The notes under the pieces are model-generated. The model did not search any database and was not told the DNA's origin. It was given only the letters and a program-made list of their open reading frames with translations. Source: a virus. Taken from it: 41,618 nucleotides of DNA. Positions 1 to 9,000 of the stretch are shown piece by piece. Made by a program: the position numbers and the translations under genes. Where the stretch lies: positions 1 to 41,618 of IMG/VR virus record IMGVR_UViG_3300033388_004708; one strand, 5' to 3'. Position 1 is the first letter of the stretch. The number at the start of each line of letters is the position of its first letter.

Positions 1-114
1 GTCCATTAAGAAGGTAAAGGTAGATATCGAAATTGAAATCTCTGACCTAATAACCAAACTTGAGGAAACTCTTGAACCAAAGCTCATCAAACATTATGGC
101 ACAAAAGAAAAAAT
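1..114. repeat. Terminal direct repeat, left copy
   Basis: These 114 bases are identical to the last 114 bases of the window (41505-41618). They lie inside the DNA polymerase gene. Joining the right copy to base 115 continues the reading frame without a break into the rest of the polymerase. This is what a circular assembly overlap looks like. A true terminal redundancy inside a coding gene is possible but less likely. Confidence 0.97.
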
Positions 115-1417
115 CCCAAGAACAAAACTTAAGGATGGAACACCTGTTTACCTCAACATGCAATCCTCTGCACAAATGCAGAACTACTTCTATAATATTT
201 TAGGTATACCCCCCTACAAAACAAAAGGGAAACCTACTTGTGATGACAAAGCATTACAAAGATTGGCGAAAGGGACAGCTACGAGAGCTCCACTTCCTGA
301 AGCATCTTTGATTCAAAAAATCAAGACTCTTCAAAAATTCTATGGAACTTACATAACCATGACCATAGATGAAGATAACCGATATAGATGTTCATACGTT
401 CCAAGAGGAACTATCTTCGGGCGTCTTTCTTCTCGAAAAACAATCTTCAACACAGGGATGAATAATCAAAACATTCCTAATAATTTTAAATCCTTCCTCT
501 TAGCCGATGAGGATCATTTATTTGTAAATATAGATAAAGTTGGTGCTGAATGGGTAGCTACAGCTTATATCTCAGGGGATAGAAATATGATGAGAATTTG
601 TGAAGAGGGGTTAGATCCCCATTTAGAAACTGCTCATCTTATTACAGGGGTTCCAAGACCTTTAATCATACAAGAAAACAAAGGCGTAGGCCATGAAACT
701 GATCCATCTATTATAGAAAAGGTTCGTGGGAACTTAGATGTAAATAACAGTCTTATAGTAAAAGGAGATTTTAGAAATAAGGTTATTTTCATCCCTCGTG
801 CTATGTCATGTCGCCAAGCAGGGAAAAAATCTAATCACGGATTCAACTATGGAATGCATCATAGAACTTTTGCTCTTCAAAATGAGGTCCCTGATAGAGA
901 GGCCGAAATGGCCTATGAAGGATATCACAATGCTTATCCAGGATTAAAAGGTTGGTATGAGGAAATTCGAAAAGGCCTTAATAGTTCAAGAACTCTTGTA
1001 AGCTGTTTAGGAAGGAAGATTCGTCTCCTTGGTCGATGGGATAATAATCTTTTTCAACAGGCTTATGCTTTCAATCCACAATCAACCGTGGCAGATATAG
1101 TTCTTGATGGGATGTTACTCTCTTATAAAGAAAAACAAAATAAGGTCCTGGCCTCGGCAGAACTTATAAACAACGTTCATGATAGTATTTTAATTCAAAT
1201 ACCTTATAAAAAATTCACCTGGACAGAAATCGCCGAAGGGTTAAAACTTATGGTAAAGTATTTCGATCCAACCTTATCTTATAAAGGAAGGGATTTTGTT
1301 ATTAAATCAGAACTCTTGGTAGGTTTTAATTGGCATGATATGGAAGAGGTGCCTGCTTATGAGAGTACATCTAGAATGGGAGAAATTATGGAAAATACTG
1401 TTAAGGAGTTGATGTGA
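1..1417 (+). CDS. UDG-exonuclease-DNA polymerase A fusion, C-terminal part (continues from 40360-41618)
   Basis: This is the polymerase half of an 853-aa protein whose N-terminal half is at 40360-41618. It is read in frame from base 2, so the first ATG at 158 is internal (residue 435). Family A motifs are visible. Motif A is VNIDKVGAEW, with the metal-binding Asp near residue 560 and the Glu five residues later kept. Motif B is RQAGKKSNHGFNYG, residues 653-666, with the expected Arg, Lys and Tyr. Motif C is NVHDS, with Asp776. The position equivalent to E. coli Phe762 is His661, and motif C has HDS instead of HDE. The protein should copy phage DNA. It ends in TGA at 1417, overlapping the GTG start of the next gene. 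The family call is secure; the effect of the substitutions is unknown. Confidence 0.95.
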   Translation, partial: SIKKVKVDIEIEISDLITKLEETLEPKLIKHYGTKEKIPRTKLKDGTPVYLNMQSSAQMQNYFYNILGIPPYKTKGKPTCDDKALQRLAKGTATRAPLPEASLIQKIKTLQKFYGTYITMTIDEDNRYRCSYVPRGTIFGRLSSRKTIFNTGMNNQNIPNNFKSFLLADEDHLFVNIDKVGAEWVATAYISGDRNMMRICEEGLDPHLETAHLITGVPRPLIIQENKGVGHETDPSIIEKVRGNLDVNNSLIVKGDFRNKVIFIPRAMSCRQAGKKSNHGFNYGMHHRTFALQNEVPDREAEMAYEGYHNAYPGLKGWYEEIRKGLNSSRTLVSCLGRKIRLLGRWDNNLFQQAYAFNPQSTVADIVLDGMLLSYKEKQNKVLASAELINNVHDSILIQIPYKKFTWTEIAEGLKLMVKYFDPTLSYKGRDFVIKSELLVGFNWHDMEEVPAYESTSRMGEIMENTVKELM

Positions 1418-1626
1418 ATAGTAAAGATAAAAAAGCATTATGTAAAACTTGTTTCTATAGAAACGATAGTATAAGAAGGGTGAAAGAATATATAAAAAGA
1501 AATCCTGCCGGAGAAGGCATGGTTTGTGATCCTGCTCCAAAAGCTGAATGTAAATGGCATACTTTGTATGGAGAAGAAGAAAATTATCAAAAAACGGCTT
1601 GCTTCGATTATAAGGAGTTAAAATGA
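1414..1626 (+). CDS. Small Cys-rich protein, unknown function
   Basis: A 70-aa protein starting with GTG that overlaps the polymerase stop (GTGA). An AAGGAG ribosome site at 1403-1408 is correctly spaced and fixes this start. It has five cysteines and one histidine in a CKTC...C...CKWH...C arrangement, which could hold a zinc ion. The middle is basic. It is translationally coupled to the polymerase and overlaps the next start by four bases, so it is probably made with the replication proteins. No family recognised. Confidence 0.75.
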   Translation: MNSKDKKALCKTCFYRNDSIRRVKEYIKRNPAGEGMVCDPAPKAECKWHTLYGEEENYQKTACFDYKELK

Positions 1627-1832
1627 AAACAGAAATTCAAATATCACTGCTCAAGCAGATTAAAAAGGCTCTTTATGGCCCAAAGAAAATAAAAAAGGAA
1701 GGTGCTTATGGTTTTTTAACGGTTCCTGAGGAAAGGGAAAATATGAAGTATCGCCTAAAACATAAAAAAGAGATTTCCTTGATCCTGGATCAAATAGAAT
1801 CAATCATAGAAACCTCCAAACGCTATGGTTAA
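1623..1832 (+). CDS. Small basic helical protein, unknown function
   Basis: A 69-aa lysine-rich protein predicted to be mostly helical. Its ATG overlaps the stop of the upstream gene, and its end overlaps the start of the ATPase gene at 1825, so it sits between the polymerase and the ATPase in one tightly coupled operon. There are no cysteines, membrane segments or recognisable motifs. A replication accessory role is only a guess from position. Confidence 0.7.
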   Translation: MKTEIQISLLKQIKKALYGPKKIKKEGAYGFLTVPEERENMKYRLKHKKEISLILDQIESIIETSKRYG

Positions 1833-3024
1833 TCGTATCCTAGAAGATTGGCTCATAGCATATCTCGAATATGTAGATAACCTCGAACAGCCTGCACAAT
1901 ATAAGGTATGGGGGGGTATATCTTGTCTAGCAGGTGCCTTACAAAGACGAGTATATTGGGAATTAGGATTAAGAAAAACTTATTCTAATCTTTATATTAT
2001 CTTTGTAGGTAAGTCCGGCCTAGGAAAAAGTCAAGCAATGCTACCAGCTATGTCTTTATTTAGGGAGCTTGGTTTTCCAATCGTAGCCTCTGCAACCACT
2101 AAAGAGGCTCTCGTTGCTTTTATGCATAAAAAAGGGAAAACAAAATTCATGAATGCGCAAGGAGAGGAAGAAGAACAGGCAGCTATTCAGATTTTCTCGG
2201 CAGAACTCGTAGCTCTCCTCGGTGAGAAAAATATGCTGTTCCTTGGCTGGATGACTGATTGGTATGATTCAAGTGATAATTGGGATTATGAAACAAAAAC
2301 CCAGGGGTCTTATCACTTAGAAGGTCTTTGTCCTAATATGCTTGGTGCCACGGCTCCTGAATGGATTGATGTTATGATCCCAGTACAAGCACATAGTGGT
2401 GGATTTACCTCCAGGACCATCTTCATTGTCGCCACAAAGAAAGATCACCTTAATCCGAGGCCTAAATATGATGCTTGGCATAAACAACGTTATAAGGACC
2501 TTGTACATGATCTAGAGCAGATAAGTAAACTGGCTGGTGTAATAGATGTAGATCCTCAAACTTGGGAAATTTTCGACGAGTTCTATATGACCCAAGAAAA
2601 AGCTCTCCAAGAAGGTAAGTTACCAGAACATATCACGGACCCTGGATTAGAAGGCTATGTAACCCGAAGACCTATGCTTTTACAAAAGCTCTCAATGATC
2701 ATGAGTGTGAGTAGATCTAATACTTTGTTAGTCAAAAAGAAAGATATCAAAAAAGCTAAACGAATCTTAATCCATGCTGAAAAAGATATGGCAAAGGTTT
2801 TTAGAGGATTAGGAAAAGCGAGTTCATCTACTCCTATTTTTATCATTGAAACCTTACTCAAGGAGAATGAGAGAATATCAAGGGCGAGACTCCTTAAAGC
2901 CCTTACAAGAGAGTTTGAATTTGATGCAATTGAAACGGCAATTAAGATCTTAGAAGAAATGGGACGGATACAAACATCTTTAAGTACTGAAGATAATAAC
3001 GTTTATTATAGGTTGATTAAATGA
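1825..3024 (+). CDS. DUF3987-like P-loop ATPase (probable replication helicase/primase-type protein)
   Basis: A 399-aa protein with a clear Walker A motif, GKSGLGKS (residues 62-69), after a hydrophobic strand. An acidic strand FSAEL follows, then a segment LGATAPEWI...GGFTSRTIFI. This arrangement is typical of the DUF3987 group of phage and mobile-element ATPases, which resemble DnaB/RecA-fold helicases. The C-terminal quarter looks like a winged-helix region (RISRARLLKALTREF...). It lies two genes after the polymerase and is the best candidate for the phage replicative ATPase. No TOPRIM or other primase domain is visible here, so priming may depend on the host. The ATPase call is strong; helicase activity is inferred. 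Confidence 0.8.
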   Translation: MVNRILEDWLIAYLEYVDNLEQPAQYKVWGGISCLAGALQRRVYWELGLRKTYSNLYIIFVGKSGLGKSQAMLPAMSLFRELGFPIVASATTKEALVAFMHKKGKTKFMNAQGEEEEQAAIQIFSAELVALLGEKNMLFLGWMTDWYDSSDNWDYETKTQGSYHLEGLCPNMLGATAPEWIDVMIPVQAHSGGFTSRTIFIVATKKDHLNPRPKYDAWHKQRYKDLVHDLEQISKLAGVIDVDPQTWEIFDEFYMTQEKALQEGKLPEHITDPGLEGYVTRRPMLLQKLSMIMSVSRSNTLLVKKKDIKKAKRILIHAEKDMAKVFRGLGKASSSTPIFIIETLLKENERISRARLLKALTREFEFDAIETAIKILEEMGRIQTSLSTEDNNVYYRLIK

Positions 3025-3242
3025 AAGCAACAATTAAAAGGCATATTGAAGTTACTCTGGTTTTGGATGAGGAAGAGGCTAAGTGGTTGAGAGGGATAAT
3101 GAGTAATGCACTGCTTTATCCTTGTACGACTTCTGATATAGGAAAAGATTATTTATCTGATTACGTAGGTATACGACGGGAGGATGAAGAGGAATGTGAA
3201 ATGAGAGAAGCCCTTTTCAACATCCTAAAGGATCAAGTATGA
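3021..3242 (+). CDS. Small acidic protein, unknown function
   Basis: A 73-aa protein rich in Glu and Asp. Its ATG overlaps the ATPase stop by four bases (ATGA), and the next gene overlaps its own stop in the same way, so it belongs to the replication operon. The N-terminus reads as a beta strand (IEVTLVLDEEEAKWLRGIM) followed by a helix, a pattern common in small phage regulators. No motif allows a functional call. Confidence 0.7.
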   Translation: MKATIKRHIEVTLVLDEEEAKWLRGIMSNALLYPCTTSDIGKDYLSDYVGIRREDEEECEMREALFNILKDQV

Positions 3243-3595
3243 ACCAAAGAGAAATGCCTATCATACAACCTATTCCGATTAGGATTAAATATAAAAAATA
3301 TCGTTGGCTTAGGTTTTTTCAGAGGCAGGAATATAAACTTAGGTATCGATTCTCTTTAGATCTAACGTTTGGTAATTATTGGGTAAAAGAAGGGACGGTT
3401 TTCAAGATGCCTTTGTTACATAGTCTTTTGATACCTTATTTGATTTACTATCATGATAGTTACGTAAAAAAAGCTTCTCCTTCAATAAAGACCCTGCTTT
3501 TTTATAAACTCGCAAACTTCGTAAATGGTAAACATTGGATCAATTGGGTAATCTGGAAAGGGCTTTGTTTGGTTAATTTATTTAAGAGGAAGTAA
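3239..3595 (+). CDS. Basic aromatic-rich protein, possibly DUF1353-like
   Basis: A 118-aa protein rich in Lys, Tyr and Trp. The order of a short strand, a turn with VKEGTVFKMP, then LIYYHDSYVKK and a C-terminal helix resembles DUF1353 proteins. These have a DLASVPR-type strand followed by an HD-Y motif and are often found near phage lysis genes. The similarity is weak and the DLAS motif itself is degenerate. It overlaps both neighbours by a few bases, so coding is likely; the family call is tentative. Confidence 0.6.
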   Translation: MNQREMPIIQPIPIRIKYKKYRWLRFFQRQEYKLRYRFSLDLTFGNYWVKEGTVFKMPLLHSLLIPYLIYYHDSYVKKASPSIKTLLFYKLANFVNGKHWINWVIWKGLCLVNLFKRK

Positions 3596-4044
3596 TGAGA
3601 ACATTCTTACTCCGTATTATAGTAGGCTTTTCAATAGGTTTTTGCATTTATCATATGTTACCTTTTATCTTATATAATCTCGCAGCTCACACTTCATGTT
3701 ATGAAGACAAGAAAGAGTATCTAAAAAACATGGAGACTCCTATCATCCACCCCGTTCTTCTAACTGCCTACTCAGCAAAGGAAGAACAAACCGATTCAAC
3801 ACCTTTCATAGCAGCATGGGGAGATCCGGTTGAGGAATGTACGGTAGGAGTAAGTCGAGATTTACTTAAAAAAGGTCTTGGGAGAAATGCTATTATCTAC
3901 CTCCTCGGTTATGGTATCTATCGAGTAAATGATAAAATGCACCCAAGAAAAAAGAATCAACTCGACCTTTTCTTTTTCGACAATTTGAGGGCTAGAGAGT
4001 TAAGTCCTAGGATTGGTTATTATATAATCCTAAAAAGAGGTTAG
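3595..4044 (+). CDS. Membrane-anchored or exported protein, unknown function
   Basis: A 149-aa protein beginning with MRT and a hydrophobic stretch of about 25 residues (LLRIIVGFSIGFCIYHMLPFILYNL), which reads as an N-terminal membrane anchor. The rest is soluble, with HPVLLTAYSA and an Arg/Lys-rich end. An AGAGGAAG ribosome site precedes the ATG. It sits between replication and lysis genes, and a role at the inner membrane is plausible. The family is not recognised. Confidence 0.7.
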   Translation: MRTFLLRIIVGFSIGFCIYHMLPFILYNLAAHTSCYEDKKEYLKNMETPIIHPVLLTAYSAKEEQTDSTPFIAAWGDPVEECTVGVSRDLLKKGLGRNAIIYLLGYGIYRVNDKMHPRKKNQLDLFFFDNLRARELSPRIGYYIILKRG

Positions 4045-4045
4045 A

Positions 4046-4258
4046 ATGAAATTAATAGGTTTACCAGACGAGTTTAACAAGAATTTATATTATATAAATA
4101 TAGATACTATTGCCTATTGTACTGCTTATGTAGATGGGAATACTGGGGAGGTTAAAGAAGGTCTTTGTTGGTTAACCTTCGTTAATAGCCACAATCTTAT
4201 TATAGGTAAAAATCAAGAAGATACAATAAAATTAATCTCAATGAGGAAGGTTTTATGA
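4046..4258 (+). CDS. Small protein, unknown function
   Basis: A 70-aa protein with a beta-rich pattern (strands near residues 13-25 and 38-52). An AGAGG ribosome site precedes the ATG. Its TGA overlaps the ATG of the next tiny membrane protein at 4255. No motif recognised. Confidence 0.65.
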   Translation: MKLIGLPDEFNKNLYYINIDTIAYCTAYVDGNTGEVKEGLCWLTFVNSHNLIIGKNQEDTIKLISMRKVL

Positions 4259-4356
4259 TCATCAAATTTATCCACATGCTCCTAGCCGGTTACATAGGTT
4301 GGGATCTTCATAAAAGATATCTTAGGTATCTTGAACAGAAAGAGGAGGAAGAATAA
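4255..4356 (+). CDS. Tiny membrane protein (33 aa)
   Basis: A 33-codon frame starts at an ATG overlapping the previous stop (ATGA). It encodes a hydrophobic start (MIIKFIHMLLAGYIGW) followed by a very charged tail ending in five glutamates. Its TAA overlaps the ATG of the next tiny gene. The chain of start-stop overlaps and its position just before the endolysin support coding. It could be a small holin or lysis accessory, but this rests on hydrophobicity and location only. Confidence 0.5.
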   Translation: MIIKFIHMLLAGYIGWDLHKRYLRYLEQKEEEE

Positions 4357-4475
4357 TGGAACTGATTTATATGCTTATTTATACTCTCGTAGTCTATGGC
4401 CTTGGTGTATACACCGGGAAACTTTCTATTAAAAAAGATTCAAAAATTATCAAAACCCCTTTTGAGGAACTCTAA
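4356..4475 (+). CDS. Tiny single-span membrane protein, holin-like candidate
   Basis: A 39-aa frame whose ATG overlaps the preceding TAA and follows an AGGAGGAAGAA ribosome site. Residues 2-20 form one hydrophobic helix (IYMLIYTLVVYGLGVY), followed by a basic tail. The next gene starts directly after its stop. Single-span proteins like this beside an endolysin are often holins or pinholins. That is an inference, and the tandem pair at 15605-16158 is a competing holin candidate. Confidence 0.55.
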   Translation: MELIYMLIYTLVVYGLGVYTGKLSIKKDSKIIKTPFEEL

Positions 4476-4763
4476 ATGAAACCTATAAAAGAAGCTTGGG
4501 AACTCCATAAACTAAGCACTCAAAAGGTTGCTCCTCTTCTCACAGTCTTAGAGCAAAATAAAGCCGAGTTTCATTTCTCAGATGGCTGCGGGGCAGGAAT
4601 AAATATTATGCTCAATTTTATCATGAACACCTTCGAAGAAGGGCTTTCTAAAAAAGATCTTTTTGCTTTTATAGAAAAACTCGCCTTAGAAGGTGCCAAA
4701 ATTACACAACAAATAGTAAAGGAGTTAGAGAATGAGAGTAGTAACAGTAGAAAGAAAGTCTAA
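4476..4763 (+). CDS. Small helical protein, unknown function
   Basis: A 95-aa mostly helical protein starting immediately after the previous stop. It has an amphipathic C-terminal half ending in a Ser/Asn/Arg/Lys tail. The last 32 bases overlap the start of the next gene in another frame, and the ribosome site of that gene (AAAGGAG) lies inside this one. No family recognised. Confidence 0.65.
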   Translation: MKPIKEAWELHKLSTQKVAPLLTVLEQNKAEFHFSDGCGAGINIMLNFIMNTFEEGLSKKDLFAFIEKLALEGAKITQQIVKELENESSNSRKKV

Positions 4764-4917
4764 ACAGGTAATTGTTTTAAATATTGCTGAGTTTAAGGCA
4801 ATTATGCAAGTAATAGGAAGAACCTCGCATCCTGAACGAATCCGGTTAGGACTTTCTGAGGGAGCTTCTAAGGAATGCAGTAAACTTTATCAAACATTTT
4901 ATGACCTAAAACTATGA
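4732..4917 (+). CDS. Small protein, unknown function
   Basis: A 61-aa protein. The start is well supported by AAAGGAG nine bases upstream of the ATG, inside the preceding gene. It is basic at the N-terminus, with a strand-helix pattern (RVVTVERKSKQVIVLNIAEFKAIMQVI). Its TGA overlaps the endolysin ATG. Function unknown. Confidence 0.6.
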   Translation: MRVVTVERKSKQVIVLNIAEFKAIMQVIGRTSHPERIRLGLSEGASKECSKLYQTFYDLKL

Positions 4918-5240
4918 AAATTAAACGTGGAGTAATCCTAGCAGGCATCCAACCTGTCATGCGTCCTGTTTTAATTGCAGCGAACGCAGTTTGGAAAAGT
5001 TATAATCAAGAACTTGTAGTAACTTCTGGTTTAGAAGGTGAGCATTCAGCAGGGAGTTATCATTACTATGGACTCGCTCTGGATCTCGGTTCGAAAGATT
5101 TTCAAAACTTTTCCCACCCAAGGGCTGTAATAGCAAAGCTTCAGAAGATCTTAGGTTTTGCTTACCAAGTTATCTATGAAGGAAATCATATTCATGTAGA
5201 GTATGATATTAATTATAAATTTTTAGGGAGTGTTTTATGA
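4914..5240 (+). CDS. M15-family peptidase, probable endolysin
   Basis: A 108-aa protein with the zinc-peptidase signature of the M15 family (D-Ala-D-Ala carboxypeptidase / L-Ala-D-Glu endopeptidase type). The signature is HSAGSYHYYGLALDLG, with His50 and Asp57 as likely ligands, and HIHVE, with His92 and His94. Such enzymes cut peptide cross-links of peptidoglycan and release phage progeny. No signal peptide or wall-binding domain is visible, so it would need a holin. It is compact for the family. The ATG overlaps the preceding stop, and a lipoprotein gene follows with a four-base overlap, forming a lysis cassette. The family call is strong. Confidence 0.85.
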   Translation: MKIKRGVILAGIQPVMRPVLIAANAVWKSYNQELVVTSGLEGEHSAGSYHYYGLALDLGSKDFQNFSHPRAVIAKLQKILGFAYQVIYEGNHIHVEYDINYKFLGSVL

Positions 5241-5716
5241 AAAAACTAATTGGTATCGTAATCCTCCTCTTCCTAGTCTCTTGTTCTACCTTCCAAGTAG
5301 ACCAGCCAAAGGCCGTTTCAAAAGTAGATAAGTTAAAATCTATAACAACGGCTAAGAAAACGCCCAAGGATTTTCGTTTTATTCAAGCCATGTTCTACAG
5401 TCATGAGGCTCGTTGGATTACAATGAGTTGGTATGGTCAGAAAGAGATATCCAGATTTGGTCATTGGGATACTATTATCGTAGCTTTTACAGATACGAGA
5501 AAAGGAAAACAGAAACTTTTTGGTATCCAAGTCAGAGAACGTCTAACTAATGAAACTAACGACAAACTTCCTAAAGAAAGAACAACAGCTTGTCAATATA
5601 AAACGGGCGGGGAATGGCATAAGATTAAAACAACAGACAGTGATTACTGCCTTGATGCTTTAAAGGAATTTGCTGATTATTTAATTATTCAAGAACAACA
5701 GAGGAGGGTTTATTAA
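5237..5716 (+). CDS. Outer-membrane-type lipoprotein, lysis-linked
   Basis: A 159-aa protein starting with a bacterial lipoprotein signal: two lysines, a hydrophobic core and a lipobox LVSC, with Cys16 as the lipidation site. The mature part is basic and beta-rich, with a Cys pair near the C-terminus. It is preceded by AGGGAG and overlaps the endolysin stop. Its location suggests an outer-membrane partner in lysis, such as an outer spanin, which would imply a Gram-negative host. At about 140 mature residues it is longer than most outer spanins and lacks an obvious proline-rich stretch, so superinfection exclusion is an alternative. Confidence 0.7.
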   Translation: MKKLIGIVILLFLVSCSTFQVDQPKAVSKVDKLKSITTAKKTPKDFRFIQAMFYSHEARWITMSWYGQKEISRFGHWDTIIVAFTDTRKGKQKLFGIQVRERLTNETNDKLPKERTTACQYKTGGEWHKIKTTDSDYCLDALKEFADYLIIQEQQRRVY

Positions 5717-6044
5717 GCGTCAAACCCTTAAACAACTTCTCCTCTCAATCCTTGTGGCTTTAGTCGTGATAATCTTCTATCTCCATCTAATCCACAAGGA
5801 CTTAAAGGCTTTCCTCGTATTCCCTTCTGAGACGGTTGAATTCTCTGGTAAACTCCTTACCTCGGTGGGTGAAAAAACCAGGATAAAGCCTAGCGGCTCT
5901 GACCATAAGTCTTTGATCATCTTTAGGAAGGTCAACCCAATTGTCAAAGAACCATTGCGCTCTGGTAGTATAATGTGCCCTTCCATAGAGGAACCATTCC
6001 TTATTAGAAGGAACCAACATTTCCACCCTAGGGGTTTTTATTAA
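5702..6044 (+). other. Possible AUU- or GUG-started membrane protein frame
   Basis: An AGGAGG ribosome site (5702-5707) is followed four bases later by ATT at 5712, overlapping the lipoprotein TAA. From this ATT an open frame begins KRQTLKQLLL and continues as a strong hydrophobic helix (SILVALVVIIFYLHL), then runs to 6044. The only conventional start in this frame is GTG at 5754, which would cut the helix. The first 90 bases are free of other genes. The rest lies antisense to the end of the large ejection protein. A third lysis gene is attractive, but an ATT start is rare and a hairpin occupies the same bases. Confidence 0.3.
5749..5800. terminator. Inverted repeat at the convergence point
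   Basis: TCCTTGTGG at 5749-5757 pairs perfectly with CCACAAGGA at 5792-5800. With a one-base bulge the pairing extends into TTAG/CTAA. It lies between the plus-strand lysis genes and the end of the minus-strand virion operon. There is no clean U-tract on either side, so a bidirectional transcription barrier is likely by position but not proven. Confidence 0.4.
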
Positions 6045-9000
6045 CCTTTCTCTTGATTGCTTTGCTCGATATTGAGTTGATAGATCTTTGATCATATCAT
6101 TTTTCTGTCGGGCAGGCATGGTTGATTTTCTAGCCTCTTTGAGAATATCCTTAAGATCCTTATCCCCGTCTAAAATATCCTGCTCAAACTCAGTCTTAAT
6201 AGATCCTATTTTTTTCCAAATTCCTGCTCTACCTTCATTGATAGTTTTATAATCCTTATATGTATTTGGATAAGTGAAACCTATAAATTGTTTTGCTAAA
6301 GGCATTTCAGAGAGGAATTTTGTAGAATCTTCCTGAGCATCTTTTGTTAGTCCTTCGGTATAAATCCCTGCAAGAGTAGAAAAAGGATTACTAGCATGGA
6401 TCTCTCGAAGACCTTTTCTTAAAGCTTCGGGATGCAGACCAGTTAGATTCCCTAGATTCTTATAAAACTCAGGTGTGTCAGGCTTAAACCGCCTCGGTTT
6501 TTCAGCTTCGTTAACATAAGCTAAAAGAGCTTCAACCACCGGTGCACCCTCTCCAAGAAGAGGAACCTGTTCAGCAACAGCTTTAAACTGTTCTCCTAGA
6601 TCCACATCAGTATCTTTATCATAAATCCCTAACATAACGTCAGTAGCACTATTAGCGAGAGCTACGATACTACCGGTCAAAGGGGAGTTCTCTTGTTTTA
6701 ATTTAATATGAGGATATATCTTATTCCCCTCTTCATTCCTCATCCCTCCAGGAAGACAAAATAACCAATTATTAAGTTTCTGCCTTGCACTAAAAGCTTG
6801 ATAACATTCTGGATTAGTATAATAATTCATTAAATTCAGCGCAGTAACAGCAGTAACCAATTGAACAACCTTACCACCCATTACTTTAGGATTCTTTACA
6901 CCGGCCGTTATAAGACCGTCAATAGCCTGAACAGCAGGATTTAGGAAAGGAAGGAAAGAATTCATAATCCCTCCTGTTGTACCTGATCGACGAAAATTCA
7001 AAGCCCTATTAGTCTCACCTACTCCAATATCCCATGCTTTCTTCCAAGCAACAGGAGCTTTTTTAAGTTCTTTGAGAGACTTGAAACCTAAATCCTTTCC
7101 CACACTCTCAGCCTTCGTAGCTGCATTGTGAACCCTAAGACTGATTTCCATGTAATTATTAAAGGTATTCAGTTTATCTAAAGCTCTTTGATAGGATTTA
7201 CCGATGGTACTTTTTAATCTTGTCTTTCCAGCAGCCCTCTCAAGAGGCTCTAATTTAATAGCATCTCTGGTATAGGTATAAAAGCTCCCTCTGCTGTCTG
7301 CATAGGCATTAATCTTATCCCCTCCTGTTGCGGTATCTTTTAAGGTCCGAACAACCTCAAGCATCCTATGAGGACGGAAGAGGGCTTTTTCTCTGGTATT
7401 ATTTAATGTCCAAAAAAGTATATCTCTCGGAGCACTTTTCAAACCAAAAATAGGGTTAGCTGTAATAGCTGTTCCCCTAATAGCCGAAGTAGCACTAACA
7501 ATAGGAAGAAAAGTTTTCAATAAGGTAGCAGCCTCATACTGAGTAGCTTCCAAAGCTTCTGCAACTTCTGAGGAAACCCAAACCTTTTTCCTATCCCCAT
7601 TCTGTACAAATGAATATTCCTTATAAGCTTCGTAAGGAACTGTTTCTTTACCCGCCCTCTTAGCAGCTTTGATCTGTTTCCTTCCTGATTTACCTATAGG
7701 CTTATTCCTTAAAACCATAGCTTGATTAGGATTCTTAGTAGCAAAACTTCCAAGGGCAATCCCTGTTTCATGTTTTGCTTGGATATATTCCATACGGTTA
7801 TAAAAATTTCTTAATAAAAGTTCAGGATTAGTATTAGCACGCAAAAAATTGATGGAATGTCCAATAGTGTTAACTGGATCACCCGCAAGGATGTTTTTTT
7901 CATATAATTTATCTCCTGTCATATTAAGATCTTTTTCAAACTTCGCAAGGACCTCCAAGGGTGCCCATCTACGACCACGAAGGATTTTATATTGCTGCTT
8001 ACTCATAATACCAGCATTAAGAAGTTCAATTTTCTTTCCTTCAAAAATATCGAAAAACTTATTTGAGTAGTTAATAATCTCTTGTAAATAAGGTTGCTTA
8101 GATGCTTCCCGACGATAGAAACTTAAAATCTTAACCTGATCCGCTACTTGATCAGCAGGGATTTTTCCAGGTTTATATATCTCATGTTCTTGCCCTAAGA
8201 CAGCCGACATATATTTTTCAATATCATTAAGCTTTTTTCCGGTTAATTTCTTTTCAGGATCGATATATTTCCAGGCCCTTCTAACCTTAACGTCAGCAAG
8301 ATCAGAGGTATTATATTGCCCTGCCCTAAGATTTGTAACCTCCTCGTTTACAAGAACTTCTAACCGTTTCCCCTCTCCAACAAGTTGTTTTCTTGCGCCC
8401 CAAAATAATTCCTTAACTCCCTGAAGAGTTTTTGTCTTTTTCTGCTTTTCATAAAAGCTAAGTTCTTGTTCTGCTTTTGCTTTGATTGCTTTGTCGCCCT
8501 TCTTGAGAGCAATACTTTCTTCGCTAGTAATACCAGCTTTGTTTCCATCAGGTAATTTATGGGATTTAGGTTTAATATCTGCTTCACGAGCTTTGTAAAT
8601 TTGATCCAATTTTCTTTGGGTAATATCAAAAGCTTGTTTAGCTATTTGGGCTTTCCGGAAAATAGGACCCGCAAGGATTTTTGCATTTTGTTCTTTGATA
8701 CCGTTTCTTGTAAGGTGTTGTACGAATACATCCTTGAGTTGGTTATTTGTGAGAGTGTCAAGATTTCTAAATTCCTTCTCACCTAACCAACTTTTTACAA
8801 GATCAACAGTAGGATTCTTCTTTGGCGATCCTAAAACATCACGAGGAATAATCTTCTCTAACTCTCTGACATTTGAGTATTCTTTTGAAATTCCTTTTCC
8901 TGCAAATTTAGTAGCTTTAGCATCTACAGCAGGACCTAGGCGAGCAGAAGGTTTCCGGAGACTTGAGAATGAAGAGCCTAGAATGATGCTTGCCCACATT

